Assembly (NCBI GenBank): GCA_024401365.1
Contig: JAKSLE010000011.1
Span: forward strand, 1 to 64,000
From: Bacteroidales bacterium
GTDB taxonomy: Bacteria > Bacteroidota > Bacteroidia > Bacteroidales > Marinilabiliaceae
Reading direction: 5' to 3'
Length of the DNA stretch: 64,000 bases
The position numbers and the translations under genes were made by a program. Below, one piece after another: positions 44,261-51,493 of this stretch (the first letter of the stretch is position 1; every line of letters starts with the position of its first letter). The notes beneath the pieces are model-generated. The model saw only the letters and a program-made list of their open reading frames with translations. It had not been told where the DNA came from and did no database searches.

Positions 44261-45010
44261 TTACCAAGAACCACCACCACCGCCTCCGCCGAAGGAGCCT
44301 CCGCCGAAGCCGCCGAAACCGCCACCTCCGCTGTAGCCTCCACCGCGATAACCGCCACTGCTGAAAGATCGGCTACTACCAGAATAAGAGCCGCCGCCAC
44401 CGTTGCCAGAGCAGATGCCCCAGACCAAGATGATGAGGAATATTACGATGACGGTATAGAACATGCCGTCGCTAATCTCCTCAGAATCATCCTCTTCAAG
44501 AGAATACTCTCCCGAGGTGTATTTCATTATTTCTGTAGCACCAGCGAGGATACCATTTTCGTAATCATTCTCTCGGAAGAAAGGTATGACAGTATTATTT
44601 ATGATTCTGGTACAGATAGCATCTGGCAAGGCGCCCTCGAAACCGTATCCTGTAGATATGAAGGCCTGGCCTCTTTGGGATTCTGTTTTAGGAACCACCA
44701 AGAAGACGATACCATTGTTTTTGCCTTTTTGGCCCACGCCCCAAGTCTCGCCAATCTCCTGTGCCATCTGAGAAGCGGAGTATCCATTGAGAGAAGGGAG
44801 GGTAACCACGCATATCTGGGTAGATGTGGTATCGTTGTAATCCACCAGTATCTTTTCGAGGCTCTGAACAGACTGATAACTCATCAAATCAGCCAAGTCG
44901 TTCATTAAATGAGGAGGGTTTGGTCGTTCAGGGATGTCGCTATCAGCCAAGACCCATGTGCAGTTCATGATGCACAAAAGCGTGAGGAACAGTAACTTAA
45001 GTTGTTTCAT
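44261..45010 (-). CDS. TPM domain membrane protein with Gly-rich tail (YgcG family)
   Basis: A 249-residue protein: signal peptide (about 1-22), then a TPM domain (about 30-165) with LMNDLADLMSYQSVQSLEKIL, QICVVTLPSLNGYSASQMAQEIGETWGVGQKGKNNGI and GYGFEGALPDAICTRII. A single membrane segment follows (about 185-203, YTVIVIFLIILVWGIC). The last ~45 residues are a Gly/Ser tail ending GGGGGGSW, as usual for YgcG-type proteins. TPM proteins are often paired with LemA, but no lemA is in the window. Domain members include an acid phosphatase involved in photosystem repair; the role here is unknown. Confidence 0.8.
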   Translation of the reverse strand: MKQLKLLFLTLLCIMNCTWVLADSDIPERPNPPHLMNDLADLMSYQSVQSLEKILVDYNDTTSTQICVVTLPSLNGYSASQMAQEIGETWGVGQKGKNNGIVFLVVPKTESQRGQAFISTGYGFEGALPDAICTRIINNTVIPFFRENDYENGILAGATEIMKYTSGEYSLEEDDSEEISDGMFYTVIVIFLIILVWGICSGNGGGGSYSGSSRSFSSGGYRGGGYSGGGGFGGFGGGSFGGGGGGGSW

Positions 45011-45037
45011 TGCTATTTAGTAATTGTTAGCACAGCA

Positions 45038-45045
45038 CAAAAGTA
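45038..45045 (-). promoter_or_regulatory. -7 promoter element of the TPM gene
   Basis: On the minus strand it reads TACTTTTG, 28 bases upstream of the start codon. Confidence 0.5.
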
Positions 45046-45074
45046 TAAAATTTTCTTATATCCAAGTTATTGCG

Positions 45075-45082
45075 TATTTTTG
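45075..45082 (+). promoter_or_regulatory. -7 promoter element of the Sel1 lipoprotein gene
   Basis: TATTTTTG matches TAnnTTTG, 20 bases before the ATG at 45102. It is divergent from the TPM promoter. Confidence 0.55.
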
Positions 45083-45101
45083 CAAAGATAAAACTAATAG
45101 G

Positions 45102-45680
45102 ATGAGTAAGAATATTTTTTTGTGTGCTGGGATGGCGCTTATTGCTGTTTTGGCGGTAGCTTGTGCCGGCGGCAATAGTTCCAATCAGGCTCAGGCAGAG
45201 GGGGTATTAGCGGCGGTTGATCAAGAATTAGATTCGTTGTGTGCGACCCCATTACTACAAGATACAGACGGTGCCATAGCGCGAGCCTTGACAGGCGAAG
45301 GCGTGCAGATGGGCAATGAGATACTTTTGAGAGCGCAGTCGGGCGACACAGACGCTATCCGCTATACTGCATGGATGTATGCCTATGGGGTAGGTGGTGC
45401 AAAGGCCAACCGAAAAGAGGCTTACAAGTATTATCGTATGTTGGCAGAGCAAGGCGATGCTGAGGGGCAGACCATGTTAGGGTACATGACGCTATATGGT
45501 TTGTCGGGAGTAGAAGATATGGAGCTAGGTTTAGAGATGATTTCCAAGGCTATGCAGCAAAGATACAGTCTGGCATATTACATTATGGCAGATTTCTTGG
45601 AGAATCATGTAGAAGAGACAGAGGATACCAAGGCGCAAGCTCAGATGTACTATGAGATAGCAGAAAAACTAGGTAAGTAA
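45102..45680 (+). CDS. Sel1-repeat (TPR-like) lipoprotein
   Basis: A 192-residue lipoprotein (AVLAVAC, C21), with a short linker and two or three Sel1-type helical repeats: GDTDAIRYTAWMYAYGVGGAKANRKEAYKYY, GDAEGQTMLGYMTLYGLSGVEDMELGLEMI and a diverged third repeat near the C-terminus. Such repeats mediate protein contacts; no partner can be named. The ATG at 45102 gives a clean signal peptide and sits behind a -7 element. A longer reading from 45024 would cross that promoter. aguA follows after 22 bases, so they are probably co-transcribed. Confidence 0.75.
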   Translation: MSKNIFLCAGMALIAVLAVACAGGNSSNQAQAEGVLAAVDQELDSLCATPLLQDTDGAIARALTGEGVQMGNEILLRAQSGDTDAIRYTAWMYAYGVGGAKANRKEAYKYYRMLAEQGDAEGQTMLGYMTLYGLSGVEDMELGLEMISKAMQQRYSLAYYIMADFLENHVEETEDTKAQAQMYYEIAEKLGK

Positions 45681-45702
45681 CCTTAAAAATCGCGAAAGAG
45701 AA

Positions 45703-46749
45703 ATGTTTGACTGGGTCAAGGAGCCATATAAAGAAGACACTATGGAGCGCAGGATGCCTGCCGAGTGGGAGAAGGTAGAGACTGTACAGATAATACTGCC
45801 AAATAAGAATACCGACTGGGAGTATATACTGGCGGAAGTCGACCAGTGCTATAAAGATTTGAGAGCAGCCTTGGCTAAGACTCAGGTGAAGGTAGTGGTG
45901 GTAAGAAAAGATGTTGATACAGAGCCCGTATCGGAGAGAGAGACATTGATAGAGTTGCCATACAATGACACCTGGGCTAGAGACTGTTCGCCTATCACGA
46001 TATATGATCAGTACAACCTGAGGCATCTGGTAAACTTCCAGTTTAACGGATGGGGGTTGAAATTTGCGGCAGACAAAGACAATCTTCTAGGCAGGGGGGT
46101 ATTTGAGAATGTATTCAAGGCCGAAGGATATGAGTATGAGTCGCATTATGAGACAGCGCTTGAGGGTGGCTCGATAGAATCTGACGGTAAGGGAAGTATA
46201 ATGACCTCTGTACACTGTCTGACATCGCCCAATCGCAATGGGCATACGACAGATGAGATGGAGAAGATACTCAGGGATACGCTGGGAGCCAAGAGAGTAC
46301 TGTGGTTGAGGCACGGAGCCCTGACAGGGGATGATACTGACGGGCATATTGACACATTAGCCAGACTCGCACCAAATGATACCATAGTATATGTAGGTGC
46401 GCCAAAAGACGAGAAAGACCCTGACTATCAAGGGTTGGTAGACATGAAGTCGGACCTTCAGTCGTTCCGCACCTGGGAAGGAGAGCCATATAAGTTGGTA
46501 GAGTTGCCATTCCCGACCAGAATTCTTGACGAAGAAGGGGAGATGTTGCCAGCCACTTATGCTAATTACCTGTATGTGAACGATTACATACTTCTACCTA
46601 TATATGGGGTAAAAGAAGATGCGGAGGCTATACGGGTAATGGAAGAGACATTTCCAGACAAGAAGATACTGACAGTCAACTGCAAGGCGCTCATTAAGCA
46701 GCACGGTTCGTTGCACTGTGTGACGATGCAGTATCCGGCTAGGCAATAA
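45703..46749 (+). CDS. aguA: Agmatine deiminase
   Basis: A 348-residue member of the agmatine/peptidyl-arginine deiminase family. It converts agmatine to N-carbamoylputrescine and ammonia. Family signatures are all present: PAEWEKVETVQI near the N-terminus, NDTWARDCSP, ALEGGSIESDG, TDGHIDTLARL and the nucleophile C339 in HGSLHCVTMQYP close to the C-terminus. The start may be 13 residues later (ATG at 45742, MERRMPAEWE), since homologues often begin near that point. The next gene is aguB, the enzyme for the following step. Confidence 0.9.
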   Translation: MFDWVKEPYKEDTMERRMPAEWEKVETVQIILPNKNTDWEYILAEVDQCYKDLRAALAKTQVKVVVVRKDVDTEPVSERETLIELPYNDTWARDCSPITIYDQYNLRHLVNFQFNGWGLKFAADKDNLLGRGVFENVFKAEGYEYESHYETALEGGSIESDGKGSIMTSVHCLTSPNRNGHTTDEMEKILRDTLGAKRVLWLRHGALTGDDTDGHIDTLARLAPNDTIVYVGAPKDEKDPDYQGLVDMKSDLQSFRTWEGEPYKLVELPFPTRILDEEGEMLPATYANYLYVNDYILLPIYGVKEDAEAIRVMEETFPDKKILTVNCKALIKQHGSLHCVTMQYPARQ

Positions 46750-46795
46750 TATAACGATAGTTTATATTCTTATTCTTGGACAATCCTTGGTACAT

Positions 46796-46828
46796 GCTTA
46801 ATGCTCGCTTAATACAGGCTTAATGCAG
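46796..46828 (+). repeat. Three tandem 11-base repeats between aguA and aguB
   Basis: GCTTAATGCTC, GCTTAATACAG and GCTTAATGCAG lie head to tail, followed by AAGGTAGTAGTCG, which resembles the flank of the dispersed repeats. Confidence 0.65.
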
Positions 46829-46873
46829 AAGGTAGTAGTCGTTTATAACATTTAATATTATAATCATCAATCA

Positions 46874-47749
46874 ATGAAAGTAGCACTAGTACAATTACAT
46901 ATTACTCCAGATATAGAAGACAACAAGAAGCGACTTGCTGACAAGGTACGAGAGTCGGCCAAGAAAGGCGCAGAGATTGTTGTACTTTCCGAGTTGCACA
47001 ATACACCCTATTTCTGTCAGACAGAGGATGTTGACAAATTTGACTTAGCAGAAGAGATACCAGGGAAGTCGACAGATTATTATGGCGAGTTAGCAAAGGA
47101 GTGTGGGGTAGTATTAGTATCCTCGTTATTTGAGAAAAGAGCTATAGGGTTGTATCACAATACAGCTGTGGTATATGATGTAGACGGAGAGATAGCAGGC
47201 ATGTATAGAAAGATGCATATTCCTGATGATCCTGCGTATTATGAGAAGTTTTATTTCACGCCAGGAGACTTAGGCTTTGAGCCGATACAGACGAGCAAGG
47301 GGTCGCTCGGTCTGATGGTATGTTGGGATCAGTGGTACCCAGAAGCAGCTCGACTCATGGCACTAGCTGGCGCAGAGGTACTTATATATCCTACGGCTAT
47401 TGGATGGGAGTCGACAGACACGCAAGACGAAAAAGAGAGGCAGCACGGGGCATGGGAGACCGTTCAACGCGGACATGCTGTAGCCAACGTTCTACCCGTT
47501 ATTACTGTTAACCGAGTTGGATATGAGCCCGACCCATCGGGAGTAACAGGAGGCATACAATTCTGGGGCGGTTCATTTGTAGCCGGACCCCAAGGAGAAT
47601 TGCTCCACAAGTCGAGTCACACAGAAGAAGAGTTGGCCATTGTAGAGATAGACATGGAGAGGAGTGAGAATGTGAGAAGGATATGGCCATTCCTGAGAGA
47701 CAGAAGAATAGATGCATACGAGGATGTGCTATTGAGATTCAGAAAGTAA
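46874..47749 (+). CDS. aguB: N-carbamoylputrescine amidohydrolase
   Basis: A 291-residue nitrilase-superfamily enzyme that hydrolyses N-carbamoylputrescine to putrescine, CO2 and ammonia. The catalytic triad is visible: E40 in VVLSELHN, K113 in YRKMHIPDDP and C150 in MVCWDQWYPE. WESTDTQDEKERQHGAWETVQRGHA and RRIWPFLRDRR are typical of the AguB group rather than general nitrilases. It lies 124 bases after aguA with short tandem repeats between them. The two genes give a complete agmatine-to-putrescine route. An arginine decarboxylase is not in the window. Confidence 0.9.
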   Translation: MKVALVQLHITPDIEDNKKRLADKVRESAKKGAEIVVLSELHNTPYFCQTEDVDKFDLAEEIPGKSTDYYGELAKECGVVLVSSLFEKRAIGLYHNTAVVYDVDGEIAGMYRKMHIPDDPAYYEKFYFTPGDLGFEPIQTSKGSLGLMVCWDQWYPEAARLMALAGAEVLIYPTAIGWESTDTQDEKERQHGAWETVQRGHAVANVLPVITVNRVGYEPDPSGVTGGIQFWGGSFVAGPQGELLHKSSHTEEELAIVEIDMERSENVRRIWPFLRDRRIDAYEDVLLRFRK

Positions 47750-47754
47750 GCGAG

Positions 47755-48645
47755 ATGATGAGATTGCGATATATTGTTTTATTATTAACTGTACTCACTA
47801 TTGTGGGGTGTTCGGACGACAATGTAAAGACAACTACCAGTCAGCCAGCCCCTTCGACATCGGAGTGCAGGTGGGCACAAGGGTTGGAAGTCCCTGCTTT
47901 GAAGAGTGGGAATATAGTTCATCCTGTGGTAACGTATGAGCAAGCCGTATCGGACAGTGTGTTGACCTATATTTATGAGTGGGATCCCAAGAGGCGGCAT
48001 ATCAGGTGGACAGCCTTTTCGTTTGACAAGTTTACATGTCAGAAGAACTGGAAGAGAAAAGACTGGGAATCGACAGAGTGGGGTGGTGATCCATGGCATG
48101 ATGATGAATATTTGGCGCCAAAAATGAGGACCACGTATGAAAATCACAGGGGTAATGGATATGACAGAGGGCATATGGTAGCTTCGGCAGACAGGTTGTA
48201 CTCGTCACAAGCCAACTGGGCTACCTATTCGTACTCCAATATGAGCCCGCAGTTGGACTCCTTCAATAAAGAATACTGGTCGCAGCTAGAGCAACTCGTT
48301 CAGAATTGGGGAGCCAGCAGAAAATTCTGTGACAAGCTATATGTAGTCAAGGGAGGTACGATAGACGATGACAAAGATATACTTGAGATAAAGAAATCCA
48401 TTGCGGTACCAAAATATTACTTCATGGCAGTCATGAGAGAGAAAGACGGCAAGTATGATGCTGTTGGTTTTCTGATGGAGCATAGCAATGAAGGGTACAC
48501 AAGAGAGATGAGTCTATTGCCATACGCTATGACAATAGATGCGCTAGAAGCCAGGACAGGTATAGATTTCTTCCACAATCTGGCAGACGATGTAGAAGAA
48601 GCAATAGAGCAGACGTTTGATAAAAGCGTTTGGGGTATGAAGTAA
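47755..48645 (+). CDS. DNA/RNA non-specific endonuclease lipoprotein
   Basis: A 296-residue lipoprotein (TIVGC, C19) with an endonuclease NS (NUC1-type, beta-beta-alpha metal) domain. The catalytic DRGH motif is D137-R138-G139-H140 in GYDRGHMVASADRL, with the metal-binding asparagine region SNMSPQLDSFNKEYW following. The enzyme would cut nucleic acids outside the cytoplasm, as suits nutrient scavenging or defence against external DNA (inference). The start at 47755 lies 5 bases after aguB. ATG at 47758 is equally possible. Earlier in-frame codons lie inside aguB. Confidence 0.85.
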   Translation: MMRLRYIVLLLTVLTIVGCSDDNVKTTTSQPAPSTSECRWAQGLEVPALKSGNIVHPVVTYEQAVSDSVLTYIYEWDPKRRHIRWTAFSFDKFTCQKNWKRKDWESTEWGGDPWHDDEYLAPKMRTTYENHRGNGYDRGHMVASADRLYSSQANWATYSYSNMSPQLDSFNKEYWSQLEQLVQNWGASRKFCDKLYVVKGGTIDDDKDILEIKKSIAVPKYYFMAVMREKDGKYDAVGFLMEHSNEGYTREMSLLPYAMTIDALEARTGIDFFHNLADDVEEAIEQTFDKSVWGMK

Positions 48646-48674
48646 TAATAGTTACTACAAAAAAAAGAAAAGCT

Positions 48675-50477
48675 ATGGCAAAAGAAAGACAAGAGATAGA
48701 GAATAAGTACAAGTGGAATGTTGAAGACCTTTTTGCGACACCAGAAGACTGGGACAAGGCGCTAGAGCAGCTCAAGGAATTGTCGGAAGGTATTGAGCAA
48801 TTCAGGGGTAAGTTGTGCTTAGGCGATCCTGATATATTGAAGTCATATTTTGAGCTAGACACAAAGATGGGTATTATAGCGTCCAAATTGGGCACATATG
48901 CTCATATGGTTGTAGATCAGGACCTTAGGATATCGGAAAATAACGAGAGACAACAGAGATTGCAGCTTTTCTATGTAGAATATGCGCAGAAGTCCGCTTT
49001 TGAGATGCCCGAACTAGGGCAGATTTCGGATGAGCAATTAGATATTCTTTCCAAAGACCCTAGGACATCGGACCATTGGATGATGTTTGACCAGCTCAAG
49101 AGAGAAAAGAAGCATATACTCTCGGATGTAGAAGAAGAGTTGATGGCCAAGACAAGCATTATGGGAGATGTGCCAGACGGTGCGTACTCCATGTTGACTG
49201 ATGCCGAGATGCCATGGCCGCAGATGACGCTAGAGAGTGGGGAAGAGATAAAGCTTGACCATGCTGAGTACATGAACCAGCGTATCAGCAAGAACAGGGC
49301 AGACAGAAAGACAGCCTTTGATCTATTCTGGAAGACATACAAGCAATTTGAGGGAACCTTTGGCGAGTTGATGGCAGGAAATATCAGAAGTTCTGTTTTC
49401 GGTCAGGTAGTGAGGAAGTATGCCTCGGTACTAGAGTCGCGTTTGGAAGGCAAGAATATTCCTGTTTCGGTATATGATTCATTGGTAGAGAATGTAAATA
49501 AGGCGTTGCCAACATTCCACCGATACCTTAAATTAAGGCAGAAGATGCTGGGGGTAGACCAGTTGGAATATTGGGATGTATATGCCCCTGTGGTATCGGA
49601 TATTGACCTCAAGTATACATACGAAGAGGCAAGACAACTTGTGTTGGAAGCTATCAAGCCACTTGGAGAAGAGTATGGCAAGGTAGTATTGAAGGCATTT
49701 GAAGATAGGTGGATAGATGTATATCCAAATGAAGGCAAGGCATCGGGAGCGTACTCTACGGGAGCAGCTTATGATGTACACCCATATATACTGACCAATT
49801 TCAATGGTACATTAGACAGTGTTTCGACGCTGATACATGAGTTGGGGCATACGATGCACTCGTACTTAAGTAATACCAATCAGCCATATCATCTATCGCA
49901 CTATGTAATCTTTGTAGCAGAAGTAGCATCTACATTCAATGAGTGTCTTCTTGATGAGCTGATGCTCAAGAAACTAACAAAGAAAGAAGAGAAGATTTCG
50001 CTTTTGATGAATATTCTTGATGGCTTCAAGGGTACGCTATTCAGGCAGACGCAATTTGCCGAATTTGAGAGAGAGATGTATAAGTTGGGCGAATCCAATC
50101 AGCCGATTACCGGTAAGAAGTTGACACAGCTTTATCTTGACATTCTCAAGAAATATTATGGCCATGACAATGGGGTATGTCATATTGACGACCTTGTAGG
50201 CATAGAGTGGGCGTTTATACCACACTTCTATAGGGCTTATTATGTTTATCAGTACAGCACATCGTTTATTGCATCGAATGCTTTAGTAGAGAATGTGCTC
50301 AATGGAGGCAAGGAAGAGCGAGACAGATATTTGAAGTTCCTCTCATCAGGTTGTGCCGATTATCCTATTGATTTGCTTGCCAAGGCAGGCGTGGATATGT
50401 TATCTTCTAAGCCATTTGACTATGTGGTAAAGAAGATGAACAGGATAATGGATGAGATAGAGGATTTGATGAAGTAG
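48675..50477 (+). CDS. pepF: Oligoendopeptidase F (M3 family metallopeptidase)
   Basis: A 600-residue M3B-type oligopeptidase. The zinc-binding HExxH is H388-E389-L-G-H392 in LIHELGHTMHSYLS, and the third ligand region FVAEVASTFNE follows about 25 residues later. The N-terminal PepF domain (KYKWNVEDLFATPEDW) and the C-terminal YVYQYSTSFIASNAL motif fit the family. There is no signal peptide, so it is cytoplasmic and degrades short peptides. The ATG at 48675 matches the family N-terminus; the frame extends 15 codons upstream into the endonuclease gene. A terminator follows. Confidence 0.9.
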   Translation: MAKERQEIENKYKWNVEDLFATPEDWDKALEQLKELSEGIEQFRGKLCLGDPDILKSYFELDTKMGIIASKLGTYAHMVVDQDLRISENNERQQRLQLFYVEYAQKSAFEMPELGQISDEQLDILSKDPRTSDHWMMFDQLKREKKHILSDVEEELMAKTSIMGDVPDGAYSMLTDAEMPWPQMTLESGEEIKLDHAEYMNQRISKNRADRKTAFDLFWKTYKQFEGTFGELMAGNIRSSVFGQVVRKYASVLESRLEGKNIPVSVYDSLVENVNKALPTFHRYLKLRQKMLGVDQLEYWDVYAPVVSDIDLKYTYEEARQLVLEAIKPLGEEYGKVVLKAFEDRWIDVYPNEGKASGAYSTGAAYDVHPYILTNFNGTLDSVSTLIHELGHTMHSYLSNTNQPYHLSHYVIFVAEVASTFNECLLDELMLKKLTKKEEKISLLMNILDGFKGTLFRQTQFAEFEREMYKLGESNQPITGKKLTQLYLDILKKYYGHDNGVCHIDDLVGIEWAFIPHFYRAYYVYQYSTSFIASNALVENVLNGGKEERDRYLKFLSSGCADYPIDLLAKAGVDMLSSKPFDYVVKKMNRIMDEIEDLMK

Positions 50478-50498
50478 ATAGAATAACGGCGGTTTATA

Positions 50499-50554
50499 AC
50501 AGCAGTGCCATGTCCGTGCGTGGAGAGCGTATGGGGCGTGGCGCTGCTGTTTTT
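50499..50554 (+). terminator. Terminator after pepF
   Basis: A 12-bp stem (50499-50510 with 50539-50550, one G-U pair) with a 28-base loop, followed by a T-run. Confidence 0.65.
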
Positions 50555-50569
50555 GTTTCTATATGATAT

Positions 50570-50679
50570 GTAGTTTCTGGGTATATAGAAGATAGTGTTT
50601 GCTCGCAGTTTTTTTAGTTTGAGGGTAGTTCCTGGGTATATAGAAGGTAGTGTTTGCTCGCAATTTTTTTATTTTTGGG
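50570..50679 (+). repeat. 55-base tandem duplication carrying two dispersed-repeat cores
   Basis: Units 50570-50624 and 50625-50679 are near-identical. Each carries a TTGCTCGCA[GA]TTTTTTTA core (50599-50616 and 50654-50671) preceded by GGGTATATAGAAG. They lie upstream of rlmB. Confidence 0.85.
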
Positions 50680-50720
50680 TGAATAGGGGAAGGTGGGAGA
50701 TTGGGGAAATAAAAAAGTAT

Positions 50721-50728
50721 TATCTTTG
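50721..50728 (+). promoter_or_regulatory. -7 promoter element of rlmB
   Basis: TATCTTTG matches TAnnTTTG, 19 bases before the ATG. Confidence 0.6.
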
Positions 50729-50747
50729 TCGCAAACAACAGATAATA

Positions 50748-51488
50748 ATGGAAGAAAACAACGAGAATATACTCTTTGGCATACGCGCTGTGCAAGAAGC
50801 TATACTTGCTGGGAAAGAAGTTGACAAGATAATAGCCAAGAAAGGTCTGGCTGGTCCGCTCTTTGCTGAGTTGCAGCAGTTGTGCAAGCAGAAGAAGATA
50901 CGCATACAATATACTACGCCAGAAGTATTGGACAAGATAACTACGGGCAACCATCAAGGAGTGGTGGCGCAGATGTCCAAGATACAGAGGGTGGGGCTTG
51001 ATGAGGTGATGCGAGTGCTAAGAGAAGAGAACAAGCCAGCATTGCTGTTGATGCTTGACGGTGTAACAGACGTAAGAAATTTTGGAGCTATAGTAAGAAC
51101 GGCGCATTGTGCGGGTGTTCAAGCCATTATTGTCCCTGCTAAAGGTTCTGCTCCTATAAATGGAGAGAGTATAAAGACCTCGGCTGGTGCGTTGTTGCAC
51201 GTTCCGATTTGTACTACAGGCAATACATACACGGCGGCGAAGATGCTGCAGAGCAACGGAGTGCAGATAGTATGTGTGACAGAGCATGGTGCTGATGACT
51301 ATTTTGATGTTGATTTGACCAAGCCTACGCTCCTCATTATGGGCGCAGAAGATAAGGGTATCAGCAATCAGCTCTTGAAATTGGCCGATGCTAAAGCCAA
51401 GATACCTATGGAAGGCAATATTGAGAGCCTTAATGTATCTGTTGCGGCAGGTATACTGTTGTTTGAGACCAAGAGACAGCGCAGTTAG
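50748..51488 (+). CDS. rlmB: 23S rRNA (guanosine-2'-O-)-methyltransferase, SpoU/TrmH family
   Basis: A 246-residue SPOUT methyltransferase. An N-terminal L30e-like substrate-binding domain (about 5-75, FGIRAVQEAILAGKEVDKIIA, NHQGVVA) precedes the knotted AdoMet-binding domain. It shows the three SpoU motifs: DGVTDVRNFGAIVRTAHCAG, TLLIMGAEDKGIS and IPMEGNIESLNVSVAAGILLFE. RlmB methylates G2251 (E. coli numbering) of 23S rRNA. ATG 50748 lies just behind a -7 element; an upstream in-frame extension covers the repeat region and is not credible. The next gene starts 5 bases after the stop. Confidence 0.9.
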   Translation: MEENNENILFGIRAVQEAILAGKEVDKIIAKKGLAGPLFAELQQLCKQKKIRIQYTTPEVLDKITTGNHQGVVAQMSKIQRVGLDEVMRVLREENKPALLLMLDGVTDVRNFGAIVRTAHCAGVQAIIVPAKGSAPINGESIKTSAGALLHVPICTTGNTYTAAKMLQSNGVQIVCVTEHGADDYFDVDLTKPTLLIMGAEDKGISNQLLKLADAKAKIPMEGNIESLNVSVAAGILLFETKRQRS

Positions 51489-51493
51489 TCGAT

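Noticed and set aside
44243..44908. A 221-codon plus-strand open frame opposite the TPM gene
   Set aside because: It arises from the Gly-rich tail codons of the minus-strand gene (low-complexity Ala/Thr translation) and has no start context.
50595..50747. A 51-codon N-terminal extension of RlmB
   Set aside because: It is a translation of the tandem repeat region and includes the promoter; the family N-terminus matches the ATG at 50748.
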